This document shows positions 18,448 through 27,961 of a stretch of 64,000 bases of DNA, one piece after another. Position 1 is the first letter of the stretch. Each line of letters opens with the position of its first letter. The notes under the pieces are model-generated. The model had not been told where the DNA came from. It saw only the letters and a program-made list of their open reading frames with translations, and did no database searches. This DNA comes from Lachnospiraceae bacterium UBA7050. Its GTDB lineage: Bacteria > Bacillota > Clostridia > Lachnospirales > Lachnospiraceae. The DNA lies in the NCBI GenBank assembly GCA_002493905.1, contig DLAJ01000017.1:232935-296934 (forward strand), in the 5' to 3' direction. The translations under genes and the position numbers were made by a program.

Positions 18448-19566
18448 ATGACAGCAGGCTCTACATTTGGGAACCTTTTCCGCATTACAACATGGGGTGA
18501 ATCTCACGGAGAGGCGCTCGGCGTCGTAATCGACGGCTGCCCCGCAGGTCTCACTCTTGACGCGGCGGATATTCAACTTTATCTGGACCGCAGGAAACCA
18601 GGGCAGTCCCGCTATACAACGCAGAGAAAAGAATCGGATGAAGTGAAAATTCTCTCCGGCGTCTTTGAAGGCCGCACCACCGGTACACCAATTTCCCTGC
18701 TCGTTCCTAATACTTCCCAACGCTCCGCGGACTATGATGAGATCGCCTCCTATTACCGTCCCGGACATGCCGATTATACCTATGACCAGAAATACGGCTT
18801 CCGCGATTACCGCGGAGGCGGACGCTCCTCCGGCCGTGAAACAATCGGCAGAGTCGCCGCTGGCGCTGTCGCATTAAAAATTCTATCCGAGCTTGGCATT
18901 CAGGTGACTGCCTACACGTATTCCATCGGTCCGGTCACGATCGATGAATCTCATTTTTCTAAAGAAGCGATCCTCTCCACGCCAACTGCCATGCCTGACC
19001 TTGAGGCAGGCGGACGCGCAGAACAGTATCTGAAAGAATGCATGAACATGCAGGATTCTTCCGGCGGCAGTATCCGATGCAGGATTACCGGGCTTCCTGC
19101 CGGCATCGGCGAACCGGTATTTTGCAAATTAGATGCTGTGCTGGCAAACGCACTGATGTCAATTGGTGCAGTTAAAGCCGTGGAAATTGGCGACGGCGTG
19201 CATGTTTCCTCGGCGAAAGGCTCGGAGAATAATGATGCTTTTATTTCCACAGAACATGGCACTCAGAAAGCAAGCAACCACGCAGGGGGCATTCTCGGCG
19301 GCATCAGTGACGGTTCGGATGTGGTATTGACCGTCCACATCAAGCCAACGCCCTCTATCAGCCGGAAACAGCAGACCGTCCGCAGCGACGGCACCCCTAT
19401 CTCCGTTTCGGTAAAGGGACGGCATGATCCCATTATCGTACCGCGCGCCGTCGTAGTCGTAGAAGCCATGTGCGCACTTTCCGTCCTTGACCTTATGCTG
19501 GCGAATCTCTCAGCTAAAATGGATTATCTGCGCTTGATCTATCCTGCTCATCACGATTCACATTGA
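18448..19566 (+). CDS. aroC: Chorismate synthase
   Basis: Last step of the shikimate pathway, EPSP to chorismate with reduced FMN. Signatures: GNLFRITTWGESHGEALG at the N-terminus, RDYRGGGRSSGRETIGRVAAG near residue 120, and a C-terminal motif with RHDPIIVPRAVVVVE. The frame opens at 18415, but AGGAGG lies nine bases before the ATG at 18448, giving 372 residues. It stands alone, divergent from the VanY-like gene, and is followed by a long bidirectional hairpin. Confidence 0.95.
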   Translation: MTAGSTFGNLFRITTWGESHGEALGVVIDGCPAGLTLDAADIQLYLDRRKPGQSRYTTQRKESDEVKILSGVFEGRTTGTPISLLVPNTSQRSADYDEIASYYRPGHADYTYDQKYGFRDYRGGGRSSGRETIGRVAAGAVALKILSELGIQVTAYTYSIGPVTIDESHFSKEAILSTPTAMPDLEAGGRAEQYLKECMNMQDSSGGSIRCRITGLPAGIGEPVFCKLDAVLANALMSIGAVKAVEIGDGVHVSSAKGSENNDAFISTEHGTQKASNHAGGILGGISDGSDVVLTVHIKPTPSISRKQQTVRSDGTPISVSVKGRHDPIIVPRAVVVVEAMCALSVLDLMLANLSAKMDYLRLIYPAHHDSH

Positions 19567-19629
19567 CAGAAATGGTATCCGTTCTGCCATCAACATCTAA
19601 AAAGGCTTTCACGCACTTTCTATGAAGAT

Positions 19630-19679
19630 TTCAAAATAAAAAGAGCTCCATCCAAATGGAACTCTTTCTATTTTGAAAA
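19630..19679. terminator. Bidirectional terminator between aroC and the DHH gene
   Basis: A nested hairpin: outer TTTCAAAATA / TATTTTGAAA and inner AAAGAGCTCCAT / ATGGAACTCTTT. It sits between two converging genes. Confidence 0.85.
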
Positions 19680-19737
19680 TTTTATAATTGCCACTGATCC
19701 CGCTGTTTTTTCACAGACAGGATTTCTGTCACCGCTT

Positions 19738-20658
19738 TCAGGCGTTGCTCAACGTCTTTAACTCTTCCAGCATTTTCGGAAGTTCCGTCTCCATATTCTC
19801 ATCCGAAAACTGACAGGTGCCTACCTTTTTATGACCGCCTCCGTGATATTTTAACATCAGGCTTCCCACATCCACATGAGAGGTCTTGTTCAGAATACTA
19901 TAACCGACTGCTGCGCTACAGCCTTTTCCCCCTCTTCCGCTGACAATCCATGCGGAAATATTCTGCTCGGGATACATGCTGTAGATCATAAAACGGTTGC
20001 CCGAATAAATCGGATCCACACCGCGCAGATCGGACACAATCAGATTGCCTTCCACAACCGTATGCGCTAATACCATTTCCTTGAATTTTGCCGTCTGTTC
20101 AAAATATGTATCAATCCGCTCCTGCACATCCGGCATCGCAAGAATCTCTTCTGTAGTCATCGTACGGCACGCATCAATCAGTTTTTCCATCAGCTGATAA
20201 TTTGAAATTGTGAAATTACGCCATCTTCCAAGGCCCGTCCGCGGATCCATCAGAAAACCTACCAGAATCCACCCTTTCGGATTCTGAATCTCGTCAATTG
20301 TCAGATCTCCTGAATCTACCTTATCCACAGCAATCATCATATCATCAAACTGCGGAAAACGTTCTCTGCCTCCGTAATATTCATAAATAATACGCGCACA
20401 GGACGGTGTTATGCGGCTTTCCCCTTTATATTTTCCCTCTAACTGTAAACGTTCATGCTCACTGGAATGATGATCGAACCAAAGTCCGCATCCCTCTACA
20501 TAAGGTACATTGGCAAGGCAGTCATTCTCATTTACTTCCACCAGTCCATCCTGCAGGTCTTTCGGATGGGCAAATTTCCAACTGTCAATAATTCCGGCTT
20601 CTTTTAACAGCGCGCCACACGCAAGTCCGTCAAAATCAGATCTTGTAATCAGTCTCAC
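19738..20658 (-). CDS. DHH-family phosphoesterase-like protein
   Basis: A 306-residue cytoplasmic protein with DHH superfamily metal motifs: DFDGLACG at the N-terminus, DHHSSEH near residue 63, and the C-terminal GGGHKKVG of the DHHA1 type. Relatives include exopolyphosphatases and nanoRNases, but the precise substrate cannot be told. Starts with GTG, preceded by AGGAGA. It is a single-gene unit with a strong promoter and a structured leader of about 100 bases. Confidence 0.82.
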   Translation of the reverse strand: MRLITRSDFDGLACGALLKEAGIIDSWKFAHPKDLQDGLVEVNENDCLANVPYVEGCGLWFDHHSSEHERLQLEGKYKGESRITPSCARIIYEYYGGRERFPQFDDMMIAVDKVDSGDLTIDEIQNPKGWILVGFLMDPRTGLGRWRNFTISNYQLMEKLIDACRTMTTEEILAMPDVQERIDTYFEQTAKFKEMVLAHTVVEGNLIVSDLRGVDPIYSGNRFMIYSMYPEQNISAWIVSGRGGKGCSAAVGYSILNKTSHVDVGSLMLKYHGGGHKKVGTCQFSDENMETELPKMLEELKTLSNA

Positions 20659-20764
20659 AGCGATTCTCCTATTCTTTATGTTTCTATCATAGAATTCTCC
20701 TCGTGAATTCTATCATTATGATACTATGATGGAATTTTTTCACAAATTCTATCATCATGATACT
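20659..20764 (-). other. Structured 5' leader with repeated palindromes
   Basis: The leader of the DHH gene contains ATAGAATTC...GAATTCTAT (20689-20713), two copies of TATCATNATGATA, and an ATGATGGAATTT...AAATTCTATCAT hairpin. No known riboswitch is recognised. The rest of the gene-free stretch up to 20974 holds a promoter and one large hairpin listed separately. Confidence 0.5.
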
Positions 20765-20793
20765 ATTATAGCTTTCATGAATTTTTTTTTCAA
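20765..20793 (-). promoter_or_regulatory. Promoter of the DHH gene
   Basis: TTGAAA (20788-20793) and TATAAT (20765-20770) with a 17-base spacer on the − strand. Close to consensus. Confidence 0.8.
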
Positions 20794-20895
20794 CTGTTTT
20801 ATCTCATATCCTTTACAAAAACGGACAAACTAATATCGAGCCGAAAATCAGCATGCCTTGACGCGTAATTGGTTAATTGCTCACAATAAGTATCC

Positions 20896-20932
20896 AATTC
20901 GGATTTAGGCTTTCGAAACCCATATCCGAATT
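20896..20932 (+). other. Hairpin upstream of the helical-bundle gene
   Basis: AATTCGGAT and ATCCGAATT form a perfect 9-base stem with a further inner pairing (GGCTTTCGAAACC). It lies about 40 bases before the start of the 20975 gene. No T-run follows, so it is a leader structure or operator. No clear promoter was found. Confidence 0.45.
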
Positions 20933-20974
20933 TACCTAAAAGAGTATATTTTACGAAAGGAGTATCAGCCATAG

Positions 20975-21409
20975 ATGATAAATCAGGATACAATCGAACT
21001 CTTAAAGGAATGTGATTCAGGGACAAAAATGGCAGTGACTGCAATTGATGATGTCCTAGGCAGGGTATCAAATACGGAACTCAGACAATTATTGGAAGAG
21101 ACCCGCACGCATCATGAAAAACTAGGTAATGACCTTCACAGTCTGCTGATCAAAAATCATAGTGTTGAAAAGGACCCGAGTCCGATGGCCAAGGGAATGG
21201 CTCGGATTAAAACAAGTGTAAAAATGGGGCTGGACGGAAGTGACCGGACGATCGCCGACCTCATCACGGACGGATGTAATATGGGTGTAAAATCCCTTCA
21301 CAAATATCTGCATCAATATAAGGCTGCCGATTATTCCGCCAAGGATATCTGCCACCGCCTGATCGACATTGAAAAAAAACTTGGCACAAAGCTTCAGGAT
21401 TATCTATAA
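20975..21409 (+). CDS. Small helical-bundle protein, DUF2383/PA2169-like
   Basis: A 144-residue, all-helical protein without a signal peptide. Heptad-like stretches (ELRQLLEETRTHHEKLGNDLHSLL; KGMARIKTSVKMGL; SLHKYLHQYKAA; HRLIDIEKKLGTKLQDYL) resemble the ferritin-like four-helix proteins of the PA2169/DUF2383 type. No di-iron ligand set can be assigned with certainty. The ATG is preceded by AAAGGAG about 12 bases upstream. Single gene with its own terminator. Function unknown. Confidence 0.7.
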   Translation: MINQDTIELLKECDSGTKMAVTAIDDVLGRVSNTELRQLLEETRTHHEKLGNDLHSLLIKNHSVEKDPSPMAKGMARIKTSVKMGLDGSDRTIADLITDGCNMGVKSLHKYLHQYKAADYSAKDICHRLIDIEKKLGTKLQDYL

Positions 21410-21463
21410 AAGACTTCCGCTGACGCGTAAGTCTTTAGAAGAAATGCCATAGGCATTTCTTCT
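21408..21463 (+). terminator. Double hairpin terminator
   Basis: First hairpin AAGACTTCCGC / GCGTAAGTCTT overlaps the stop codon. The second is a perfect 12-base stem AGAAGAAATGCC / GGCATTTCTTCT (21437-21463). The unit resembles the one at 49676. Confidence 0.7.
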
Positions 21464-21488
21464 GGGGGTTAGAAATTCCTATCAGTCA

Positions 21489-21531
21489 AAAAGAGTACAG
21501 CGTGCTTTCTTCCGGCCCGCTGTACTCTTTT
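21489..21531. terminator. Bidirectional terminator at the end of the chemosensory operon
   Basis: AAAAGAGTACAGCG and CGCTGTACTCTTTT form a perfect 14-base stem with flanking A- and T-runs, between the converging helical-bundle and Hpt genes. Confidence 0.9.
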
Positions 21532-21546
21532 TTGTGTTCGCCGCTT

Positions 21547-21903
21547 TTAGAGAACTGCCAGTTCAGCAATCACCTTCTCATATTCCGCCGCGATTTCAAG
21601 ATAGCACTGCTGTGCTTCCTCACCGCCGTTACCGCCGCGAAGAAGCTCTACTTCCTTGCACACCAGCTCAAACAATCTTGATATAGAGAGGTTGCCGCAC
21701 ACACCTTTCAGTGCGTGTGCAGCCTCAAATGCATCCGTGTAGTTCTTTTCACTCATTGCTTTACCAAGTGACTGGTAGCTCGGGTCATTGGCAAATTTTT
21801 TTAGGAAACGAACCAACAGTTCCTCATTCCCCATGAAACGCTCCAACGCCTCATCCAAATTGACGCCCGCTCTTAACAGAGCTTCTTTTCTGCTATCTTC
21901 CAT
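21547..21903 (-). CDS. Histidine phosphotransfer (Hpt) protein
   Basis: A 118-residue stand-alone Hpt domain. The phospho-accepting His is residue 63 in AAHALKGVCGNLS. Such proteins shuttle phosphate between receiver domains. It is the last gene of the chemosensory operon, after the MCP. CheA already carries its own Hpt domain, so this one may serve the PAS kinase or the HD-GYP receiver made by the first two genes (inference). Confidence 0.88.
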   Translation of the reverse strand: MEDSRKEALLRAGVNLDEALERFMGNEELLVRFLKKFANDPSYQSLGKAMSEKNYTDAFEAAHALKGVCGNLSISRLFELVCKEVELLRGGNGGEEAQQCYLEIAAEYEKVIAELAVL

Positions 21904-21941
21904 TACGCTATTACCTTTCTGTCATAACCGCTTCATGGTAA

Positions 21942-23741
21942 TCAATACTTACCGTACTCTCCATTCAGGGAAATGATCTGCTCGTTCTGGTTTGATGTGC
22001 CGAAAGAACCGCTTGTCTCCATCGGTACACCGCTGATTCCGCCCTGTTTACCGGACGTAAGCAGCTTGTAATTTGACATCATGCTTCTCAGCATAGCAGC
22101 CTGATTGGAAAGCTCCTCGCTTGCCGCCGCGCACTGTTCGCTCGTAGCGGAATTTGTCTGAACGACCTGAGATACCTGACCGATTGCCTGATCTACCTGA
22201 GAAACAGCCGTTGCCTGATCGTTGGACGCCGTAGCCATCGTGCTGATCAGATCTACTACCTTCTCAATGGAAACAACGATCTCATCCAGTGCCTTTGCAG
22301 TCTCTTCCGCAATCTTTGTACCATTGTTTACTTTATTGATCGAATCCTCGATCATGTTCTCTGTCTCACTTGCAGCAGCCGCAGATTTTGCAGCAAGGTT
22401 TCTGACTTCCTCTGCAACAACCGCAAAGCCCTTGCCGTGTACGCCTGCACGAGCCGCCTCAACAGCTGCATTTAATGCAAGAATATTGGTCTGGAATGCG
22501 ATATCATCAATCGTCTTAATAACTTTGGAAATTGTCTCGGAAGACTGATTGATATCATTCATAGCGTTAATCATGGACTTCATCTGATCGTTTCCGGAGA
22601 TCGCCATCTTTCTTACGCTGTGCGCCAGCTCATCCGCCTGAGATGCCTGAGACGCATTCTGCTTGGTACGCTCCGCAATTTCATCCATAGAAGCCGTTAC
22701 CTGCTGCAATGCACTTGCCTGCTCTGTTGCGCCCTGTGCCAGAGACTGGCTTGCACTTGCCACCTGTTCGGAGCCTACCGTTACCTGCATGGTGGACTCT
22801 TTGATATTTCCAAGAATCTCGTTATTGTCCTTAACCAGACGATACAGCGCCGTACCAAGAATATCCTTGTCGCTTCTCGGATTTACCTGTACAGTCAGAT
22901 CACCCTTGGCAACTGTATCTGCAATCTGTGCCTGTGCCCTTATGTCTACAACCATCTCAGCAAACTCATCCATCAACTCACCGAGATCATCATCGTTCAC
23001 CTTCTGGCAGTCAACATCCACATCGCCTTTTGCAAGCTTTCCGGCAGCGACAACAAGCTTCTTAACCGGAATCGTAATATTCTTGATCAGCACAACTGCA
23101 TACAGGATCGCAACAACGATTGCAACAGCCGCAACAGCAATCAATGCAACTGATGTAATCATCATGGTATTCTCAACTCTGTCGCCCTCCTCTTCAGCCT
23201 CCGTCTGAATCATATCAGCCAGTTCCATTAATCCTTCCTTCGCCTGGCGTGCAAGCGTGCCGCCGTGCGACATCAGGTCATCGGCTGCCTTATCAACCTC
23301 TCCGTTTTCCGTCCACGCGATCTGGTTATTCATGGAGGAAACCCATTCCGTCATGTAATTGCAGGTATCTGTGAACTTTGTCCGAATTTCCTTTGAAAAG
23401 GCAGGCATAACATCGTTAAACTGCGTCAGATAATTGTTCATCGTAGCAAGATAGCTTTCAATGTTTGCCTTCTGGGTTTGCAGATTTTCCCTATCGTTAA
23501 AGTAAACAAATACAATATTACGGGTGGAAACTCTGATGTCACAGAAGTTTGCATACGCTTCGCTCAAATAGTACTGACCCATACCATAGTTGTCATAGCG
23601 GTCTCTGCGTTCGCTGTTTATCTTGCTCTCTGCAAACAGACCGACTGCGGTAATGATAATCATGAATAACAGCATAACCACAGCAAATGTCGTTATCTTC
23701 GCTCTTACACTCATATTACTGATTGAAAATTTCTTCTTCAT
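21942..23741 (-). CDS. Methyl-accepting chemotaxis protein
   Basis: A 599-residue transducer. Membrane helix 1 at about 12-32, an extracytoplasmic four-helix-type sensor of roughly 150 residues, membrane helix 2 near 190-212, HAMP, then a long coiled-coil signalling domain. The hairpin tip reads IDDIAFQTNILALNAAVEAARAG and EEVRNLAAKSAAAASETE, the conserved CheA/CheW contact. No C-terminal CheR-tethering pentapeptide is obvious. It is the only receptor in the operon, so it is probably the dedicated input. Ligand unknown. Confidence 0.95.
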   Translation of the reverse strand: MKKKFSISNMSVRAKITTFAVVMLLFMIIITAVGLFAESKINSERRDRYDNYGMGQYYLSEAYANFCDIRVSTRNIVFVYFNDRENLQTQKANIESYLATMNNYLTQFNDVMPAFSKEIRTKFTDTCNYMTEWVSSMNNQIAWTENGEVDKAADDLMSHGGTLARQAKEGLMELADMIQTEAEEEGDRVENTMMITSVALIAVAAVAIVVAILYAVVLIKNITIPVKKLVVAAGKLAKGDVDVDCQKVNDDDLGELMDEFAEMVVDIRAQAQIADTVAKGDLTVQVNPRSDKDILGTALYRLVKDNNEILGNIKESTMQVTVGSEQVASASQSLAQGATEQASALQQVTASMDEIAERTKQNASQASQADELAHSVRKMAISGNDQMKSMINAMNDINQSSETISKVIKTIDDIAFQTNILALNAAVEAARAGVHGKGFAVVAEEVRNLAAKSAAAASETENMIEDSINKVNNGTKIAEETAKALDEIVVSIEKVVDLISTMATASNDQATAVSQVDQAIGQVSQVVQTNSATSEQCAAASEELSNQAAMLRSMMSNYKLLTSGKQGGISGVPMETSGSFGTSNQNEQIISLNGEYGKY

Positions 23742-23762
23742 GGTAGCCTCTCCTTTTTATGA

Positions 23763-24272
23763 TTATTCTTCCTCATCCTGTATTTCTTCGATTGCCTGGA
23801 TATCCTCTTCCTTAATCAGTCTTTCCGGATCAAGTAGGAGCTTTACCGTATCGCCAGTCCGCGCTAAACCGTAAACATATTTGTTTTGCTCTTTTTCTTT
23901 CTTTCCAAGTGCGGGCGGCGGTACAATATCATCATCCTGTATCGTGTCAACCTCTGCAATTTTCTCTACGATCAATCCAATGACTGTAGATTTGACGTTA
24001 ATGACAATAATACAGGTTCTGTCCGTATATTCAAGCGGTTCCATCCGGAACCTTACACGGACATCAATTACGGGAATAATCTTTCCACGGAGGTTAATCA
24101 GTCCTTTAATATAGTCTTCGACCTCCGGAATTTTGGTAATCGGCTGCATTGCGATGATCTCGTTTACGTAGCTGATACTGATGCCAAAAAATTCCTTTCC
24201 CGTCTGGAACGTCATGAATTTGCCCTTCTGGGCATCTTCCTCAAGCAGTTCCTCTTTTTGTTCTTCTGCCAT
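23763..24272 (-). CDS. cheW: Chemotaxis coupling protein CheW
   Basis: 169 residues with one CheW SH3-like domain (FQTGKEFFGISISYVNEII, GLINLRGKIIPVIDVR). An acidic tail follows (EEDIQAIEEIQDEEE). It links the receptor to CheA. It starts three bases after the CheA stop, so translational coupling is likely. Confidence 0.95.
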   Translation of the reverse strand: MAEEQKEELLEEDAQKGKFMTFQTGKEFFGISISYVNEIIAMQPITKIPEVEDYIKGLINLRGKIIPVIDVRVRFRMEPLEYTDRTCIIVINVKSTVIGLIVEKIAEVDTIQDDDIVPPPALGKKEKEQNKYVYGLARTGDTVKLLLDPERLIKEEDIQAIEEIQDEEE

Positions 24273-24275
24273 TCG

Positions 24276-26429
24276 TTAGCTCCTTTCCTCATCTTCTATC
24301 AGACCCGCAATGTCAAGGATCAATGCAATACTGCCATCGCCAAGCTGAGTACAGCCGGACAGTCCTCTGACTTTCTTTACATAAGGCGGAATCGGTTTTA
24401 CTACGATCTCCTGCTCCTGTACCAGACCGTCAATCAGAATACAGATCTGTTTCCCCTCATGCTCAAGTATCACAATTATTCCGTCTTCAATATCCTCATG
24501 CGAATCTTCTATCTGATATTTTCTGCTTAAGCGGATAAAAGGATAATAAGTACCTCTCAATACGATGTATTCCTCTCCGCTCGGCTCTGTCACAATGGCA
24601 TCCTTGCTCAGTCTTACAAATTCTTTCACGGAAGACGTCGCAATCACAAAGGAGGAACTACCTACCTTCACTACAATACCGTTTACGATCGCCAATGTCA
24701 GCGGTATAATCAGAGTCATCTCCGATCCTTCGCCTTTTTCGCTGGCAATCTCCAGTCTGCCGCCGATTCCCTGAATATTCTTTACGACAACGTCCATGCC
24801 GACGCCTCTGCCGGAATATTCCGTAACCGCCTCTTTGGTAGAGAAGCCCGGGAGCGTGATAAAACGGAAAATTTCATTTTCTGTAAAATCAGTAATCTCC
24901 TTCGTTCCAAGCAGTCCTTTTTCCTTCGCCTTCGCATACAGCTTTTCTTTATCCAGTCCCTTACCATCATCCTTCACGCTGATATAAACCTTGCCGCCCT
25001 CGTTTTTTGCTTCCAGCGTGATGGTTCCCTTGGCCGGTTTGCCTGCAGCCACACGGTCATCTGCATTTTCTTCGATACCATGATCGACTGAGTTTCTCAC
25101 CAAATGCATCAGCGGATCTGAAATATGCTCAATAATATTCTTATCCACCTCTGTATTCTCGCCGATCACATCAAGCTCGATTTCCTTACCCAGCTTTCTC
25201 GAGACATCGAAGACAATTCTCCTCATTTTCTGGAATACATTTGTCAACGGCATCATTCTCATCGACATGATCGTTTCCTGAAGTTCGGTCGTAATCTTTG
25301 CCAGCTGCGCTGATGCTTTTTGGAAATTCGAAAGCTCCAGGCCCGGAACCTTTAAGTCCGGATTTTGTAAAACTACCGCTTCTGATATGACAAGCTCACC
25401 GATCAGATCCATCAGCGCGTCCATCTTTTCAACGTTGACACTGATGATGCTCTGCTGCTTTGCCGCCTGCTGTTTTGCCAGCGTCTTACCCTTTCCGGTC
25501 TCCTTTGACTTAACGACGTAATCACCCGGTACAATCGGTTTTGACTTATCCTGCTGCGGTACTTCCACTGGCTGCACCGCCGGTTCTGCCGCGGCAGGCG
25601 CTGCCGCCTCCTCCGGCTTGATCGGCTCATGATTAATCTCGGCAAGCCCTTTTCCGAACTGCTCAGCGGAAATTTCTTCGATATCAATCTTTTCCGCTTC
25701 CACACTGTCAATCAGTGCGAGAATATCTTCTTTACTGCCCTTTGTCTGGAGCAGCATGTAAAATCCCTCCGACAGAATAACGTCGGAGCTTTCCTCGTTA
25801 CTAATAATGTCCTCAGGCGTATACAACAGATCCTCAGCAATTTCCTTCAGCGCGTAGGTTGCGGAATACGCTCTGATATTGCTCATCTGCGTATCATTCC
25901 TGTAGTGGATCACGATTCGGTAAAACAAACTGTCCGGACTTGCTACCGGTGCTATGTAAAACTGCGTCGGTTCCTCATGTTTGTTTTCTCTCGGAAGCTT
26001 GATTCCCTGATCCTTAATTTCTCCCTTTAGCTCTTTCAGGAACGCGTCCAAATCCGCGACGATCTCTTTCTCATCGCCGTCCGATTTATTGCCTGCCCTG
26101 ATCTTCTCCAACTCCGCATTAATAAAGTCAGATACGGCAAGCACCTTCTGGACAAGCTCCAAGTGGGGAACGTTTTCCGGACGGGATTCTCTTAAGTAGT
26201 AGAATACATCTTCCAGCTTATGAGCAACCTTTGTGATGTTCTCAAAAAGCATAATTCCCGAAGAACCCTTGATCGTATGCATGATACGGAATATCTCATT
26301 GATATCGGAATCATCAAAACACTCCGCGTCCTGCTTTTCCAATATGATGCCCTCGAGCTTTTCCAAAAGCTGACTGCTTTCAAAAAGGAACATATCAAGC
26401 ATTCCGTCTGTGTTAAATTCTTCTGCCAT
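24276..26429 (-). CDS. cheA: Chemotaxis histidine kinase CheA
   Basis: 717 residues with domains in order: Hpt P1 (phospho-His 51 in MHTIKGSSGI), a P2-like region, dimerisation P3, GHKL ATPase P4 (LVRNSVDHGIE; GRGVGMDVV), and CheW-like P5 ending near LILDIAGLIEDEERS. All catalytic boxes are intact. A linker rich in Ala, Pro and Lys lies at about 270-310. It phosphorylates the CheY and CheB products of the same operon. Confidence 0.96.
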   Translation of the reverse strand: MAEEFNTDGMLDMFLFESSQLLEKLEGIILEKQDAECFDDSDINEIFRIMHTIKGSSGIMLFENITKVAHKLEDVFYYLRESRPENVPHLELVQKVLAVSDFINAELEKIRAGNKSDGDEKEIVADLDAFLKELKGEIKDQGIKLPRENKHEEPTQFYIAPVASPDSLFYRIVIHYRNDTQMSNIRAYSATYALKEIAEDLLYTPEDIISNEESSDVILSEGFYMLLQTKGSKEDILALIDSVEAEKIDIEEISAEQFGKGLAEINHEPIKPEEAAAPAAAEPAVQPVEVPQQDKSKPIVPGDYVVKSKETGKGKTLAKQQAAKQQSIISVNVEKMDALMDLIGELVISEAVVLQNPDLKVPGLELSNFQKASAQLAKITTELQETIMSMRMMPLTNVFQKMRRIVFDVSRKLGKEIELDVIGENTEVDKNIIEHISDPLMHLVRNSVDHGIEENADDRVAAGKPAKGTITLEAKNEGGKVYISVKDDGKGLDKEKLYAKAKEKGLLGTKEITDFTENEIFRFITLPGFSTKEAVTEYSGRGVGMDVVVKNIQGIGGRLEIASEKGEGSEMTLIIPLTLAIVNGIVVKVGSSSFVIATSSVKEFVRLSKDAIVTEPSGEEYIVLRGTYYPFIRLSRKYQIEDSHEDIEDGIIVILEHEGKQICILIDGLVQEQEIVVKPIPPYVKKVRGLSGCTQLGDGSIALILDIAGLIEDEERS

Positions 26430-26507
26430 ATTCTCCCTTTCCAGCGGACGCCCGTTTCCCGCGCACCGCTTTTATCCATGCCGTAATTACTGGCACAAAG
26501 CCGATCC

Positions 26508-26900
26508 CTAAATCAACTTCATCTTTTTGAGCACCTGCTCAAACTTATCCACATCGATCGGCTTGCCGGAATACGCTTCACAGCCCAGCTCGAACGCCAT
26601 TTTTACATTGCGTTCTTCGTTCAATGCGGTGGTCATAATGATCTTAACCCTGTCTTCCTTTGACGTGCCGTTCTGCGCTTCAATATCACGGATCGCTTTT
26701 AAGACCTGATAGCCGTCCAAAACCGGCATCATTACGTCAAGGCAGACCAGATCATACGGTTCCCCGTCCTCGAGTGCCATCATAAAAGCATCCACGGCTT
26801 CCTCTCCGTCCACGGTAACATCGCATTCACCGTACTGCGAAAGATATTTGTCCATGAATTTCCGGCTGGCAAAATCATCTTCGGCCAATAGTGTCTTCAT
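26508..26900 (-). CDS. CheY-like single-domain response regulator
   Basis: A 130-residue receiver. Acidic pair AEDD at the N-terminus, phospho-Asp 55 in LVCLDVMMPVLDG, Thr in IMTTAL and Lys in SGKPID. There is no output domain. It lies between cheA and cheB, so it is the likely CheA target. With no flagellar motor genes in view, the final target could be the motor elsewhere or another process. Confidence 0.9.
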   Translation of the reverse strand: MKTLLAEDDFASRKFMDKYLSQYGECDVTVDGEEAVDAFMMALEDGEPYDLVCLDVMMPVLDGYQVLKAIRDIEAQNGTSKEDRVKIIMTTALNEERNVKMAFELGCEAYSGKPIDVDKFEQVLKKMKLI

Positions 26901-26929
26901 CTTCCTCTCTCCTTTCCGTATGATATCTG

Positions 26930-27955
26930 TTATTGGGCATCCAACAGACTATATACTTTTTTGGCAATCGCCGTCAGAGTACACTGATACTGGACTGCGC
27001 CAAGGTCATATGCAACCTTGGGCATGCCGTATACTACACAGCTTGCTTCATCCTGTCCGATTGTCTGTGCTCCTGCTTCGCGCATTTTAAGAAGTCCCTG
27101 CGCACCGTCGCCCCCCATTCCGGTAAGGATGACGCCGATCGCTTTTTTGCCTGCCACCCGCGCAACGGAATCAAACAATACATTGACCGAAGGACAGTGT
27201 CCGGTCACTTTTTCGGTTCCCCTGCACTCCACTTGAAACTCATTCCCGACTCTGACAAGGCGCATCTGCCTGTCACCGGGCGCAATCAGTACCTGACCCG
27301 GAAGTACCCTGTCCCCGGAAGTTGCTTCCTTTACGGCAACTTCGCACTGATTATTCAGTCTGTCCGCATACATTTTGGTAAACCCGGGCGGCATATGCTG
27401 TACAATAATCACACCCGGAATGTCCCTCTTAAACTGCTTTACAACCTCAAAAATTGCCTCCGTACCTCCTGTGGAAGCGCCGATCGCAACAATCTTATCA
27501 CGATATGCCGGATTCAGTGTACGCTCAGAATTCATTACTTCGGCATGCTTAAACTTTCCGACCTTCGCCGTGGAGGCAATCTTTACTTTTGTAACAAGCT
27601 CCTGTTTTAAGAATACGCTCAGCTGCGTCATATCCAGATTTGAAGGCTTGTTGATAAAATCAACCGCTCCGGCTGCAAGCGCGTCAAATACCTTATCGTT
27701 TAAGGAGCTGATCATAACAACCGGAAGCGGATACTGCGGCAGCAGCCTTTTCAAAAATTCAATGCCGCTCATTTTGGGCATTTCTACATCAAGCGTCATG
27801 ACATCCGGTTTGTACTGAATGATCGCATCACGCGCCGCATACGCATCCGCTACCTGTGCGACAACTTCAATATTGGGATCTGAACTTAAACTCTGCACAA
27901 GCAGATTTCGAAATAGAATGGAATCATCCACTACTAATACTTTAATTGGTTTCAT
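26930..27955 (-). CDS. cheB: Protein-glutamate methylesterase CheB
   Basis: 341 residues: receiver domain (phospho-Asp 56 in MTLDVEMP) joined to a methylesterase domain with catalytic IGASTGGTEAI, IIVQHMPPGFT and ILTGMGGDGAQGL. It demethylates or deamidates receptor glutamates for adaptation. It overlaps nothing and lies six bases from cheR. Confidence 0.96.
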   Translation of the reverse strand: MKPIKVLVVDDSILFRNLLVQSLSSDPNIEVVAQVADAYAARDAIIQYKPDVMTLDVEMPKMSGIEFLKRLLPQYPLPVVMISSLNDKVFDALAAGAVDFINKPSNLDMTQLSVFLKQELVTKVKIASTAKVGKFKHAEVMNSERTLNPAYRDKIVAIGASTGGTEAIFEVVKQFKRDIPGVIIVQHMPPGFTKMYADRLNNQCEVAVKEATSGDRVLPGQVLIAPGDRQMRLVRVGNEFQVECRGTEKVTGHCPSVNVLFDSVARVAGKKAIGVILTGMGGDGAQGLLKMREAGAQTIGQDEASCVVYGMPKVAYDLGAVQYQCTLTAIAKKVYSLLDAQ

Positions 27956-27961
27956 ATAGGC

